Origin: Nitratireductor sp. XY-223 | Lineage (GTDB): Bacteria > Pseudomonadota > Alphaproteobacteria > Rhizobiales > Rhizobiaceae | Length of the DNA: 55,819 bases | NCBI RefSeq assembly: GCF_004959855.1 | Contig: NZ_SPNT01000014.1 | Span: 1 to 55,819 of the forward strand | Direction of reading: 5' to 3' | In this document: positions 9,104 through 17,550 of the stretch, in pieces | Position numbering within the stretch: position 1 is the first letter of the stretch | How the letters are laid out: each line of letters starts with the position of its first letter | Translations under genes and position numbers: made by a program | Notes under the pieces: generated by a model | What the model was told of the DNA's origin: nothing | Database searches by the model: none | The model's input: the letters and a program-made list of their open reading frames with translations, nothing else

Positions 9104-10342
9104 TCAGGCGAGGAATTCGAAATCGGCATCGGTAAGGGTTGACACGGACACGCCTTGCAAGGTGACGGTGCCGCCGTTGTTACCGTCGCCATAGCTGATG
9201 ACGGTGTCGGCACCGTCCTGCTTGATGGTCAGCCCCGCAAACCCGCCGGAAACTCCTCTGAACTCGATCGTGTCGCCCTCCTCGAAGTCGGTGATGGTGT
9301 CGTTCCCGTCCCCTGCGTTGAACACGAAGCGGTCGGCATCGCTGCCGCCTGTCAGCGTGTCGTCGCCCTTGCCGCCATTCAGCGTGTCGGCGCTATCGTC
9401 TTCCTGCCCCACGATCGACAATATAGAGTAGCCCCAAAGGACATCGTCGCCGTCGCCGCCGTTCAGCGTGTCGGCACCGTAGCCGCCCATCAAAACGTCA
9501 TTGCCGTTGCCGCCATTCAGCGTGTCGGCACTGCCGCTGAACCAATTGTCACCGTAAAGTTCGTCGTCTCCGTCACCACCGTAAATGGTATCGGTGCCCA
9601 ATCCGCCATAAAGTTTGTCATTGCCGCCCTCGCCATAAAGCGTGTCGTCGCCCTTGCCGCCTTTAAGGCTGTCGTCGCCGTCGCCGCCGTAAAGGTGGTC
9701 CTTGCCGTCATCCCCGTAGAGGCTGTCGTCGCCTGATGTGCCGCGCTGCGTTTTGAAGTCCGGCGCCTGCTGCTGTGCGCCCGTACCGGTCGTCTGAGTC
9801 TGCGCCTCGCCGGGCGCCTGCCGCTGGGTGCCGGGCAGGGGCGTATCGCCGTCGTTGCCGCCGTCCCTGTCGCCGGCGCCCTGGACGCCCCGGTCGCCAT
9901 TGCCGGGCGCCTGCTGCGTCTCGGGCAGCGCGAAGTCGTCCGCGCCGAGCGTTGACGCCGTCACGCCCATCAGCCGGATGCTGTCGCCGAGGGTGCCGTA
10001 GCGGATGACGGTATCGTCGCCGTCCTGCTCGATGTCCAGCCCGGCGAACCCGCCGGAAACCCCGTCGATGCTGATCGTGTCGCCGTCCTCGAAATCGGCA
10101 ATGGTGTCGTTGCCGTCTCCCGCCGCGAACGCGAAGGTGTCGGTGCCCCTGCCGCCCGTCAGCCTGTCATTGCCGGTACCGCCATTCAGCCTGTCGTTGC
10201 CCTTGCCGCCCCGCAGCGTGTCGGCGCCGCCGCCGCCCCAGAGCCTGTCGTTGCCGTTTTCGCCGGAAAGCTTGTCAGCGCCTTCAGTTCCTACGAGCGT
10301 GTCCGCAGCATTACCGCCATAAACTGTTTCGTCGCGTGCCAT
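9104..10342 (-). CDS. RTX-type calcium-binding repeat protein
   Basis: A 412-residue acidic protein made of GGxGxDxLx nonapeptide repeats, the calcium-binding beta-roll of RTX proteins exported by type I secretion. The layout is duplicated: each half holds a block of repeats followed by a conserved domain (F.AGDGNDTI.DFE.GDTI...GVSGGFAGL.I.QDG.DTVI.YG), joined by a Gln/Pro/Gly-rich linker. There is no N-terminal signal, and the C-terminus (TDADFEFLA) fits a type I secretion end. The ATG at 10342 is preceded by GGGAGAGGA. No ABC exporter or membrane-fusion gene is in the window. No enzymatic domain is visible, so it may be an adhesin, an S-layer-like protein or an isolated RTX module. Confidence 0.9.
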   Translation of the reverse strand: MARDETVYGGNAADTLVGTEGADKLSGENGNDRLWGGGGADTLRGGKGNDRLNGGTGNDRLTGGRGTDTFAFAAGDGNDTIADFEDGDTISIDGVSGGFAGLDIEQDGDDTVIRYGTLGDSIRLMGVTASTLGADDFALPETQQAPGNGDRGVQGAGDRDGGNDGDTPLPGTQRQAPGEAQTQTTGTGAQQQAPDFKTQRGTSGDDSLYGDDGKDHLYGGDGDDSLKGGKGDDTLYGEGGNDKLYGGLGTDTIYGGDGDDELYGDNWFSGSADTLNGGNGNDVLMGGYGADTLNGGDGDDVLWGYSILSIVGQEDDSADTLNGGKGDDTLTGGSDADRFVFNAGDGNDTITDFEEGDTIEFRGVSGGFAGLTIKQDGADTVISYGDGNNGGTVTLQGVSVSTLTDADFEFLA

Positions 10343-10448
10343 GTTTCCTCTCCCGTGATCGCGTGTCGTGTACCGGAAACCGCGGCCGCAACCGGGGTTG
10401 CCGCCCGCGCCCAGTGCCCCAGTGCCGCACCGTGTGAACCGGCGGTGT

Positions 10449-10496
10449 CCGGATACCTTGCGTGCCGGATACCTTGCGTGCCGGATACCTTGCGTG
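10449..10496. repeat. Three tandem copies of a 16-bp repeat
   Basis: Three perfect head-to-tail copies of CCGGATACCTTGCGTG lie at 10449-10464, 10465-10480 and 10481-10496, between upstream-element copy B and the RTX start codon. They would be in the 5' leader or promoter-proximal region of that gene. Copy number at such repeats can vary between isolates. Confidence 0.9.
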
Positions 10497-10499
10497 AAA

Positions 10500-10545
10500 G
10501 TGTACCCCCCGGGGTGGATGTGGCTATGGAATGAATAGGCAAACG
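10500..10545 (-). repeat. Recurrent upstream element, copy B
   Basis: The core is GTGTACCCCCCGGGG followed by TGTGGCTATGGAATGAATAG, nearly the same as copies A and C. It lies about 160 bases upstream of the minus-strand RTX gene. The flank towards higher coordinates resembles positions 117-150. Confidence 0.7.
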
Positions 10546-10754
10546 CGCCGGACCGGACCCGCGAAAGGGCGGAACGAAAGCGGACTGGACACACACACAG
10601 GCTGTGCCGATGATTTCCGCCACAGGGCACCCAACGGGGCAGGACTCTGCGACAAGCGAAGCTGCTTGCAAACCCGATGGGGCACGGTTCGGAAAAGCGG
10701 ATAAACCATGCCTATGGAAACAATCACTCCGATGGTTGTCCGTAAATCATAGTT

Positions 10755-11525
10755 ATGAATCCCCATGAGCTTGTTCAAAAGGTGCGTGCAATGGGTAACT
10801 CTGAAGCAGCCAGTGCCAGCGGGAGTGCTCCGGCGAATGGTTTTCAGTTGCAAAATGCACAGGCGGTATCGGAAACCGCGATCGAATTGGAGATCGCATT
10901 GAGGGAGTTGCAAAATGAAATTAAGGCCCGCGGGTTTCTTGTATGTCGCGTAAACCTTCTGGGTGTTTCTTCGAGTTGTGGCCCTAATTTCATTTGCGGC
11001 AATCTCGATAGTACTATGGTGAAAGATGTATCACCACTGGATAATGCTGCCACATTGCACATGAGACGCTCATTCCTGCCATTTAATTGGTCAAGTAGAA
11101 GTGGCGAAACTTGTGCCCGCGGGTTATTTCTGAACCCTTTGAAAACCGGTTCGTACGAAGTGTCAGGACTGGGGTTTCCTGCCGTGCTTGGACGGATTGC
11201 GACCGGTTACTGTTTATTCTTCGGGCAGGAACTGCACATTTCCAATCACAGTATTTTTGAAGTTCATCAAAGGACCTGTGAAATTGTAAGGAAACTTTTT
11301 TTGCTGGACAGAGCGCAGAGCGCACGGCAAAGCAATCTCTCAAGCCGGGAGCGATCGTACCTACAACTCGTGGCAAATGGATTCAAGAGTGAGGCGATTG
11401 CCAATGAGATGGGTGTGTCCGTAAACACAGTGAATTCTTATTTAATTGATATTTCAAAGAAGCTTAACGCCAACTCCAGGATGCACTCAGTATCCATTGC
11501 AATTCGGTTTGGTCTGATCGTATAG
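10755..11525 (+). CDS. LuxR-family transcriptional regulator
   Basis: A 256-residue regulator with a C-terminal LuxR-type helix-turn-helix at about residues 195-253: SSRERSYLQLVANGFKSEAI followed by NEMGVSVNTVNSYL. The N-terminal half resembles the autoinducer-binding domain in length and position, but I cannot identify the conserved ligand residues, so the signal is unknown. No luxI-type synthase is nearby, so it would be an orphan regulator. The start is uncertain: the ATG at 10755 has no clear ribosome site, and an ATG at 10791 is possible. The next gene starts 13 bases after the stop and was probably cotranscribed before it was interrupted. Confidence 0.85.
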   Translation: MNPHELVQKVRAMGNSEAASASGSAPANGFQLQNAQAVSETAIELEIALRELQNEIKARGFLVCRVNLLGVSSSCGPNFICGNLDSTMVKDVSPLDNAATLHMRRSFLPFNWSSRSGETCARGLFLNPLKTGSYEVSGLGFPAVLGRIATGYCLFFGQELHISNHSIFEVHQRTCEIVRKLFLLDRAQSARQSNLSSRERSYLQLVANGFKSEAIANEMGVSVNTVNSYLIDISKKLNANSRMHSVSIAIRFGLIV

Positions 11526-11792
11526 CACCGAGGTGGAAATGCGAACAAAAAACCAAATCCTTGATGCACTTAAGAGCCTCGCGATCCGATCGGGCACCAC
11601 ACCAGGACAGGGGACTTTTGAGCGCGAGACAGGCATCCAGCGTCATGAGTGGCATGGGAAACACGGTTGGCGAAAATGGGGCGATGTTGTTGCTGAAGCG
11701 GGTCTTGAAGCAAACTCCCCGCCGACGAGGTTTTCCGAGGACCAGCTTTGTGAAATGCTCTATTTGCTAGCTGAGGAGTTGGGGCGGTTTCC

Positions 11793-11801
11793 GTCTATGG
11801 C
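11793..11801. repeat. 9-bp target-site duplication, left copy
   Basis: The sequence GTCTATGGC abuts the left end of the IS256 element and is repeated at 13218-13226 next to the right end. The length fits the 8-9 bp duplications made by IS256-family transposition. An exact match implies a fairly recent insertion. Confidence 0.9.
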
Positions 11802-13217
11802 GGTCAAGTCCGAGAAGTGCTGGATATTTTTTCGGAGTGCTTTTCCTTTGAGGTGGGTTTGCCGAGGCCGATCTGAGCCTCGTACTCCTTGTCGAGCTCG
11901 GCCCTGACGGCGGCCATCTGGCGGCGCTCGAATTCGGTTATCCGGATTGCCTTCCAGCGCTCGGCAGCGCGTGTCATGGCGGCGAACATCAGTTTGAGCA
12001 CCGGTTTTTCGCCCCAGGCGTTGGGGATGATCTTCAAGCGCCGGCGCTCTTCGACGAACAGCCTTTCCAGCAGGTTTGTCGTGCGGACCGCCCGGCGATG
12101 GGTGACCGGTATTCTCAGATGTGCAATGCAGGCCTCGAAATCATCCATGAAGCAGGCAACGGCGCTGGGCAGCTTCCTGTCGTAATCGGCCACCAGTCCG
12201 GCAGCCAGGTCACGGGCAATGGCACGGCTGGGAGCATGATAGGCGGCTGTGGCCCGGGCCTTGAAATCGGGCCACAGATCCTCCGGAACCTTGGCCGCCA
12301 AGTTGCGCATGCGGTGCGCCAGACAGCGTTGACGCGCCGAGCGCACGAAGCAGGTCTCTATCGCCTTGACAATGCCTGGCGCGCCGTCCGAGACCACCAG
12401 CAGCGGATCGCCAAGGCTGCGGCCGCGCATATCCTGGAAGAATGCACTGACGGTCTCGTGGTCTTCCTTCGAGCCGGCCATCAGATGCAGCAGAACCTTG
12501 CGGCCTTCGCCGGTAAAGCCCCAGGCCGCAAGCTCCGGCTCGCGTTTCTGACCCGGCCGGATGCGCTCGGCAACGCCGTCGACGAACAGATAGGCGACGT
12601 CATATTCGCACAGATCGCGGCCGGCGAACTCCTGGTAATCCGCCCACAAGCGCTCGCCGATCTCCGACACCGCCGTTCTGGACAACAGCAGCCGTCCCTC
12701 TTCGTCCCTGAAGGCAGCCTCGATGTCGCGCACCGAAAGGCCGCGCGCCAGCATCTCGACCGCCAGGTCCTCCAACGCTTCCGAATGACCCTTCAGATGC
12801 GCACGCAACTCCGAACGGAACGGCGCGGCCGTGCCGGCAACCTGCGGCGCCGAAAAGTCGATCGCCCCTTCCGCCGTCTTCAGCCGGCCGCGCCGAACGC
12901 CATTGCGATAACCGTCGCCCAGACCGGCGCCGTGCTCATAGTATTCCCGGCCCAGAGCATCGCGAACCTCGGCCTCAAGGCCTTCTTCAATGATCAGCCG
13001 CGTCGCAAGCTTCACAAGCTCGCTCCTGGCGTTGTCAACGCGCAAGCGTTCGTCGATAAGGTCATTCAGAGCTTCACGTGTGCACTCGGATGCTGGTAGT
13101 CTCCTGGTCATGGAGGTGCCTCCCGTTGTGGGCCGGCACACAGGCCGAACCCGGTTGAGATGATTCACCTCAAAGGATGCACCTCCTGCAAATTCCCAGC
13201 AACTCTAAGACTTAACC
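11802..13217 (-). mobile_element. Complete IS256-family insertion sequence
   Basis: A 1416-bp element with imperfect terminal inverted repeats: the left end begins GGTCAAGTCCGAGAAGTGCTGG, and the right end read inward is GGTTAAGTCTTAGAGTTGCTGG-like, differing at a few positions. It is flanked by the duplication GTCTATGGC. It carries one transposase gene on the minus strand whose stop codon lies inside the left terminal repeat. A C-terminal fragment of a closely related copy lies at 44067-44359 and a solo right end at 1732-1774. Confidence 0.92.
11804..13111 (-). CDS. IS256-family (mutator-type) transposase
   Basis: A 435-residue DDE transposase. The catalytic carboxylates are likely in AYLFVDGVAE, LLVVSDGAPG and ERLFVEERRR, which fits the D-D-E spacing of this family; the RCLAHRMRNL segment between the second D and the E is the conserved C-x2-H helix. 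The ATG at 13111 is chosen because GGGAGGCACCTCC precedes it; the frame continues upstream without a better start. It appears complete and probably active, since its ends and target duplication are intact. Confidence 0.93.
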   Translation of the reverse strand: MTRRLPASECTREALNDLIDERLRVDNARSELVKLATRLIIEEGLEAEVRDALGREYYEHGAGLGDGYRNGVRRGRLKTAEGAIDFSAPQVAGTAAPFRSELRAHLKGHSEALEDLAVEMLARGLSVRDIEAAFRDEEGRLLLSRTAVSEIGERLWADYQEFAGRDLCEYDVAYLFVDGVAERIRPGQKREPELAAWGFTGEGRKVLLHLMAGSKEDHETVSAFFQDMRGRSLGDPLLVVSDGAPGIVKAIETCFVRSARQRCLAHRMRNLAAKVPEDLWPDFKARATAAYHAPSRAIARDLAAGLVADYDRKLPSAVACFMDDFEACIAHLRIPVTHRRAVRTTNLLERLFVEERRRLKIIPNAWGEKPVLKLMFAAMTRAAERWKAIRITEFERRQMAAVRAELDKEYEAQIGLGKPTSKEKHSEKISSTSRT

Positions 13218-13226
13218 GTCTATGGC
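13218..13226. repeat. 9-bp target-site duplication, right copy
   Basis: This is the second GTCTATGGC, directly after the right terminal repeat of the IS256 element. The reading frame of the nuclease gene resumes here. Confidence 0.9.
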
Positions 13227-13734
13227 TGACATGAGCATCGAAGGCGACAAATATCCCAATTTCCCTGCACGCCAGACGATCACAAAGCGACTCGGGACCG
13301 AACATGAGCGCGCAACGGCAGTGCTTCATTGGGCGGAACGACGTTGCTTTGAGGGCAGGACAGTTGAAATATTTCGTGGAAGATCCAAGACACGTGAAAG
13401 AAGACAACTTACGCCCTCCATGACCGGATGGGTCTATCTCATGAAGCAAGGCCGCTACCACAAGCTGGGAAAGACGAACGACCCGGTCCGTCGCAGTAAA
13501 GAACTAGGAATACAAGCGGCCGAAGAAACGACGCAAGTTCACGTAATCAAGACCGACGACCATGATGGTATCGAAACATACTGGAAAAACCGTTGGAAGA
13601 AGCTACGTCATCGCGGCGAGTTCTACAAACTACCGCACCGTGAAGTTGTTTCTTTTCGGCGAATGAAGCACTTTTAGGCCATTTTTGCAGGTGGACATCT
13701 GCCCCCGCAGATGCTGGCGATATGGCGGGTCATT

Positions 13735-15576
13735 TCAATTCAACAATCTGATAGTCAAAATCGTGATATCGTCAGCCTGCGGCGCACCTGCCGCAAACTC
13801 GGCTATACCGTCAAACAGGCCGTCTGCAAGCTGTTTGCTCGACACATCGTTGGAGGAACAGGCTTCTGAAAACATCTTTATCACTCTTGCGGTTCCAAGC
13901 ATGTCTCCGTTCTCCTTGTGCGCCTCGTCAAACCCGTCACTATACAAAAGCAACCGGTCTCCGGCCTTTAAGTCGAATCGGTGCGTGGTCCAGGTAAATT
14001 CGCGGGCGACGCCAAGAACGGGTTCAGGGTCGGTCACCGCCTGCTCGACCTGCCCATCGAACCGGAAAATCACAGGAGGGCAATGCCCGGCATTGACAAA
14101 GTAAACCGCCCCGCTTTCCGGAGCGACTATCATCAAGATGCAGGTTAAGAACATATCTTCCGGATTACGCTCGCACAAAGCCTGATTCGTCAGACGGACA
14201 ACTTCTTCCGGCTCTTGGGTCTGATGGCAATTTGCTCGTAATATGGCGCTGGCCTGGGCCGCGAACAGGGCGGGCGCAAGACCCTTACCGGAAACGTCGG
14301 CGACCAACACCGCAATCCGCGCATCGTCAAGTCTGAATATGTCAAGAAAATCGCCCGCAACATCCAGAGCCGGACGCATGTATCCAAATGCATCCAATCT
14401 TGGGTGCAAATCGAACCTACCAGGAAGTAGGGATTGCTGAATACGCCTCGCATTTTCGAGTTGTTCTCGCACTGCGATCAATGCGTTGTTTGCATCAATG
14501 GCAGCCCCGACGCTCTCCACGGTACTCAGCAATGTGCTGATTTCACGATGCGGACGCCTTTCGACTCGCGATGAATTCTCGGATGCGGTCTTTTGGTTTT
14601 CGCTTTTTCCGGAAACCGGCAAAGATTGCGTTCCGGCATGTCGGTACCGCAATCCCGTATTGCCACCTGACATCGCTTCGAGAAGTTGCACTATCGCCCC
14701 CAACGGCCGGAACCCGAGCCTGAGCGCGCGTGCAAGGAGGCCAAGCGAAATCAGGATTACTACAAAAACCGTAAAATACGCCAGTGTTGAAAAAAGTTCC
14801 TCTCTGGCGAGAGCAGCGGTATTCTCCTTAAGAAAAACCAGTTCGCCGGCAAATACATCATCAAACCGCAATGGAACGAACAAAGCCTCGAAACGCTTTC
14901 CAAACGTCTCTGAAAACCTAACTGTCCGCACACCAGGCTCAATGGAACGCGCAACCGGGAAATGCCCAGATAAAGGCATTAGGACATTGTCGGAACCCCG
15001 GAACGCCAGGCCGGCAAGGTCAGAAAAGAGTTCTGTGGTGACGTTGGCAATCGGCAAAAGAACCCAAACATGTCCCACAACCCGTTGACCGCGCCTGATC
15101 AAGGCGTGATGAAGCAGCGCGGGCGCACCGTCGGAACCAACCAAAAGACGCGTTCCCGCATTGGCAAATTCGGGAACTGAAAACAGTGACCCATCAATCG
15201 TAACGGACCTGTCGATGGAGGTTGCCAGAACCTCGCCGGAAACTGCGGTCACCGTCAGGGCGACCGGTAGGTTTTCCCGAGCGATATCCAGCACTGTTTC
15301 CAAGTTTTCGGCCCCGTTGAACAATGCGGCATCAACCTGCGCATTGGAAACAACACGTTTTGCCAAGTTAGCCAGTTGCTCGTGTTTCAAGTTTAAACTG
15401 GTTTCAATGAGGGCCACGTGAATTTTGTGCACTTCCAACCGCTGCCGGTGAGCCTTTGTTGCACTGCGGATTTCCGCATAAGCGATCAAGACGATCGATA
15501 CGCATATTAGTGCTGTTCCCGCTGTCAGGGTGATGCTGTACCGCAGGCTTGGCTGCTTGCGTATCCGTAGGATCAT
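13735..15576 (-). CDS. Membrane-bound SpoIIE/PP2C-type serine phosphatase
   Basis: A 613-residue sensor phosphatase. It has an N-terminal membrane helix (about residues 14-32), an extracytoplasmic sensor region, a second helix (about 255-280), a HAMP-like linker, a coiled-coil stretch ending in RRIQQSLLP, and a C-terminal PP2C domain of the SpoIIE/RsbU type. The metal-binding motifs are recognisable: DVAGDFLDIF, VADVSGKGLAPALFAA, NAGHCPP, LLLYSDGFDEA and QADDITILTIR. Such proteins dephosphorylate an anti-sigma-factor antagonist in partner-switching. The start ATG overlaps the stop of the GNAT gene by four bases, so translation is coupled. No antagonist (STAS) gene is seen nearby; a HATPase partner candidate lies at 37.9-39.0 kb. 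Confidence 0.92.
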   Translation of the reverse strand: MILRIRKQPSLRYSITLTAGTALICVSIVLIAYAEIRSATKAHRQRLEVHKIHVALIETSLNLKHEQLANLAKRVVSNAQVDAALFNGAENLETVLDIARENLPVALTVTAVSGEVLATSIDRSVTIDGSLFSVPEFANAGTRLLVGSDGAPALLHHALIRRGQRVVGHVWVLLPIANVTTELFSDLAGLAFRGSDNVLMPLSGHFPVARSIEPGVRTVRFSETFGKRFEALFVPLRFDDVFAGELVFLKENTAALAREELFSTLAYFTVFVVILISLGLLARALRLGFRPLGAIVQLLEAMSGGNTGLRYRHAGTQSLPVSGKSENQKTASENSSRVERRPHREISTLLSTVESVGAAIDANNALIAVREQLENARRIQQSLLPGRFDLHPRLDAFGYMRPALDVAGDFLDIFRLDDARIAVLVADVSGKGLAPALFAAQASAILRANCHQTQEPEEVVRLTNQALCERNPEDMFLTCILMIVAPESGAVYFVNAGHCPPVIFRFDGQVEQAVTDPEPVLGVAREFTWTTHRFDLKAGDRLLLYSDGFDEAHKENGDMLGTARVIKMFSEACSSNDVSSKQLADGLFDGIAEFAAGAPQADDITILTIRLLN

Positions 15577-16286
15577 TTTTTTTTGGCGTACACGATAACA
15601 ATCGGCCGGCTTCTAATCACCTGAATTCCGACAAATCCCTCGTTCAGAATGGACTTGTGGTCAGATAGGCCTTCGGAAGGTGTCAGCACCAATTTTCGTC
15701 GGCAGTTCCGCGCTCCTTTCTCTCCGCCATGAATGTCATGGCGGACCAGAAACCGAGGATAATTGTCCAGCATAGTTTTCAGACCGGAAACTTGAAAGCC
15801 GCTATCGATAAGATTGATAAGAGAAGGAATGTTTGATGGCGACACCGTGGACTGCACTTCAGAAAATCCGGAATTCTTGAATATCTCAACACGAATATCA
15901 ATTAGCGATTTCTGCCATCCTTGACCACGCAGAGCAGGATCAAGCGCAGTGCCAAACAATAATCCGGCCCGACTGGTAGAGGTCACTGGAAGAAATGCTT
16001 CGTTGCATTTGCCTGCGGGAACAGCAACGGAATACCCAAGAGCACGCCCTTCTTTCTCCAAAACAATGGCTACGCCGTCGGCAACCATCCTGGTAAAGAA
16101 CGCTTCTGGCATTGGCATGAAAAGACCTTTACTGCCCAAATACCGGATCGAACTTGTATTAAGTTCCATAAGGGACGCAATATCTACAATTCCTGCCCGA
16201 CGCACGAGAACGCCGTTCCTGCGCTTCTGACGGTTAACAACCCTAATCGCCGATTGCGTAAAGTCCTGATCGCCCAGAGTGACCAT
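15573..16286 (-). CDS. GNAT-family N-acetyltransferase-like protein
   Basis: A protein of about 237 residues with a GNAT fold signature in the middle: FGTALDPALRGQGWQKSLID corresponds to the acetyl-CoA-binding motif A (R/Q-x-x-G-x-G/A region), preceded by strands such as ALGYSVAVP. A C-terminal extension is unassigned. The substrate is unknown. The ATG at 16286 is preferred over the upstream TTG at 16298. Its last codons are a run of nine A residues directly before the stop, and the ATG of the phosphatase gene overlaps that stop. Within this gene cluster it may modify a signalling partner, but that is inference. Confidence 0.75.
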   Translation of the reverse strand: MVTLGDQDFTQSAIRVVNRQKRRNGVLVRRAGIVDIASLMELNTSSIRYLGSKGLFMPMPEAFFTRMVADGVAIVLEKEGRALGYSVAVPAGKCNEAFLPVTSTSRAGLLFGTALDPALRGQGWQKSLIDIRVEIFKNSGFSEVQSTVSPSNIPSLINLIDSGFQVSGLKTMLDNYPRFLVRHDIHGGEKGARNCRRKLVLTPSEGLSDHKSILNEGFVGIQVIRSRPIVIVYAKKK

Positions 16287-16506
16287 TACAATGCACAAGG
16301 GTCTTTTGCATCAGAATCCAAGCAGCGTGCCCCGCGTTGCCTATGAAGTCGAAATATCCCGTCAAACCCACCGGTTATGCGTCTACAATACTTGATGTCA
16401 CCGCCAAATACGCAGGCGACAAAGCACATTGGCGCTGTTGACATATATTCAGCAAATCGAGACATTATGATCATTCCATCAGTGTTCCTGCCCCTATCCG
16501 TAGCAC

Positions 16507-17532
16507 TCAGGGCTCTATGAGCTCGGCATATTCCAGAATTGACAGAGCAGGAAAAATACCCAAGCCACGGGCAACATCAGCCCGGATAACATAGGAAAAC
16601 TCGGGAAGGACCTCGACCGGTATATCAGAAGGATCCTCGCCACCGAAAAGTATACTTTCGGCTTTAATTGCGGTTAATCTCCCCACCTTCCTGTACGGCG
16701 CCACCAAACCATAGAGAGCGTCGGCGCCCTTGAGCATGCGCTCGGCGGATGCGAAGGATGGCAGTCGGTGCGCATTTGCCAGCTTGGTCACATGCGGTGC
16801 GTACTGGCCGATGAAACTGTCCGGCCCAAGATAAAGAACCTGGGAGCCGGTTGCAGCAGCCGCGGCAACAAGATCTGGCAAAGCTTCGGCATCTGGATAA
16901 CCTTCAGAGTCCAACGAGACAGGAAACCGGAAAACACGGATGTTCAATCGAACTCCGATCTCGGATATTTCCTCCACCGCCGACACGGAATTCACCTCCG
17001 TGGGCGTGAATATAATTGCGATCCTGTCGACGGGCATGTATTTCCGCATTGCTTCGATCTGCGATTCGATCGGGACAATATGACTTACGCCGGTTACGTT
17101 GCGCCCTGACGCCCCGAACATCTTAACAATGCGTGACTTTACGGGCCGTGATACCATCGTAAAGACAACCGGCCGATCGGTGATCTGCGGCGGATAGTCG
17201 TTCACCCCTTCCATCAGTCCGGGATCACGCCCGGCGACCCCAAGCGTCGCGGTTGTTCCCCAACAATAAACCAAATCGGGACCGGTCTCCCGGATTTCAT
17301 CCAAAACATGCGGAATACGTTCGGACCGCCGATCTAACGAGCGGGGCAATATTTCAACCGGTAAGTCCAACTGGTCGAAATATTCCCGGAAACCCGATTC
17401 GACCTCGGTTTCCCCGCGCCACAATACCATAAATACGGTCTTCGCCGGTTTCGGACCCGCACGAGCATGAAAGCCGTTGACCGCAAAAAGAGCCGCCAAA
17501 AGCTCACGCCTGGATATTTGCATCAATGTCAT
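16507..17532 (-). CDS. ABC_sub_bind-family substrate-binding protein
   Basis: A protein of about 341 residues matching the ABC_sub_bind family of periplasmic receptors, in which an N-terminal Rossmann-like lobe (VFMVLWRGETEVESGF) is followed by GPDLVYCWGTTATLGV and a second lobe (QVLYLGPDSF, LPSFASAERML). The N-terminus SRRELLAALFAVNGFHARA looks like a short export signal with two arginines. No ABC permease or ATPase is adjacent. Instead it precedes the GNAT and PP2C genes on the same strand, so it more likely supplies ligand information to the sensor phosphatase than feeds a transporter. The start at 17532 is uncertain; GTG 17550 and ATG 17523 are alternatives. Confidence 0.8.
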   Translation of the reverse strand: MTLMQISRRELLAALFAVNGFHARAGPKPAKTVFMVLWRGETEVESGFREYFDQLDLPVEILPRSLDRRSERIPHVLDEIRETGPDLVYCWGTTATLGVAGRDPGLMEGVNDYPPQITDRPVVFTMVSRPVKSRIVKMFGASGRNVTGVSHIVPIESQIEAMRKYMPVDRIAIIFTPTEVNSVSAVEEISEIGVRLNIRVFRFPVSLDSEGYPDAEALPDLVAAAAATGSQVLYLGPDSFIGQYAPHVTKLANAHRLPSFASAERMLKGADALYGLVAPYRKVGRLTAIKAESILFGGEDPSDIPVEVLPEFSYVIRADVARGLGIFPALSILEYAELIEP

Positions 17533-17550
17533 GGTGTTCGTGCGCCACAC

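Larger units (their letters stand above)
11539..13677 (+). pseudogene. GIY-YIG nuclease gene interrupted by an IS256 element
   Basis: The 5' part (11539-11801) and 3' part (13227-13677) are separated by an insertion sequence. Joining them after removing the IS and one 9-bp target copy gives a single uninterrupted frame of about 237 residues. The N-terminal portion has two repeats of the homing-endonuclease-associated kind (WHGKHGWRKWGDVVAEAGLE). The C-terminal portion is a GIY-YIG nuclease of the T5orf172/Mug113 sort, with GWVYLMKQGRYHKLGKT and a later catalytic-type glutamate in DGIETYW. The ATG at 11539 has GAGGTGGA just upstream. The gene follows the LuxR regulator closely. As it stands the nuclease cannot be made intact. 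Confidence 0.85.

Noticed and set aside
8079-9194. Long plus-strand open frame of 371 codons
   Set aside because: It is Arg/Pro/Ala-rich with no domain, overlaps other open frames and repeat sequence, and has no ribosome site; it is explained by high GC content.
10720-10754. lux-box-like operator before the LuxR gene
   Set aside because: The dyad is too weak and does not match known lux-box consensus.
12098-13099. Plus-strand open frame of 333 codons inside the IS256 element
   Set aside because: It lies opposite the transposase gene, whose motifs and terminal repeats are clear.
13696-13713. Hairpin between the GIY-YIG and phosphatase genes
   Set aside because: The 7-bp stem is short and no T run follows on either strand, so it does not qualify as a terminator.
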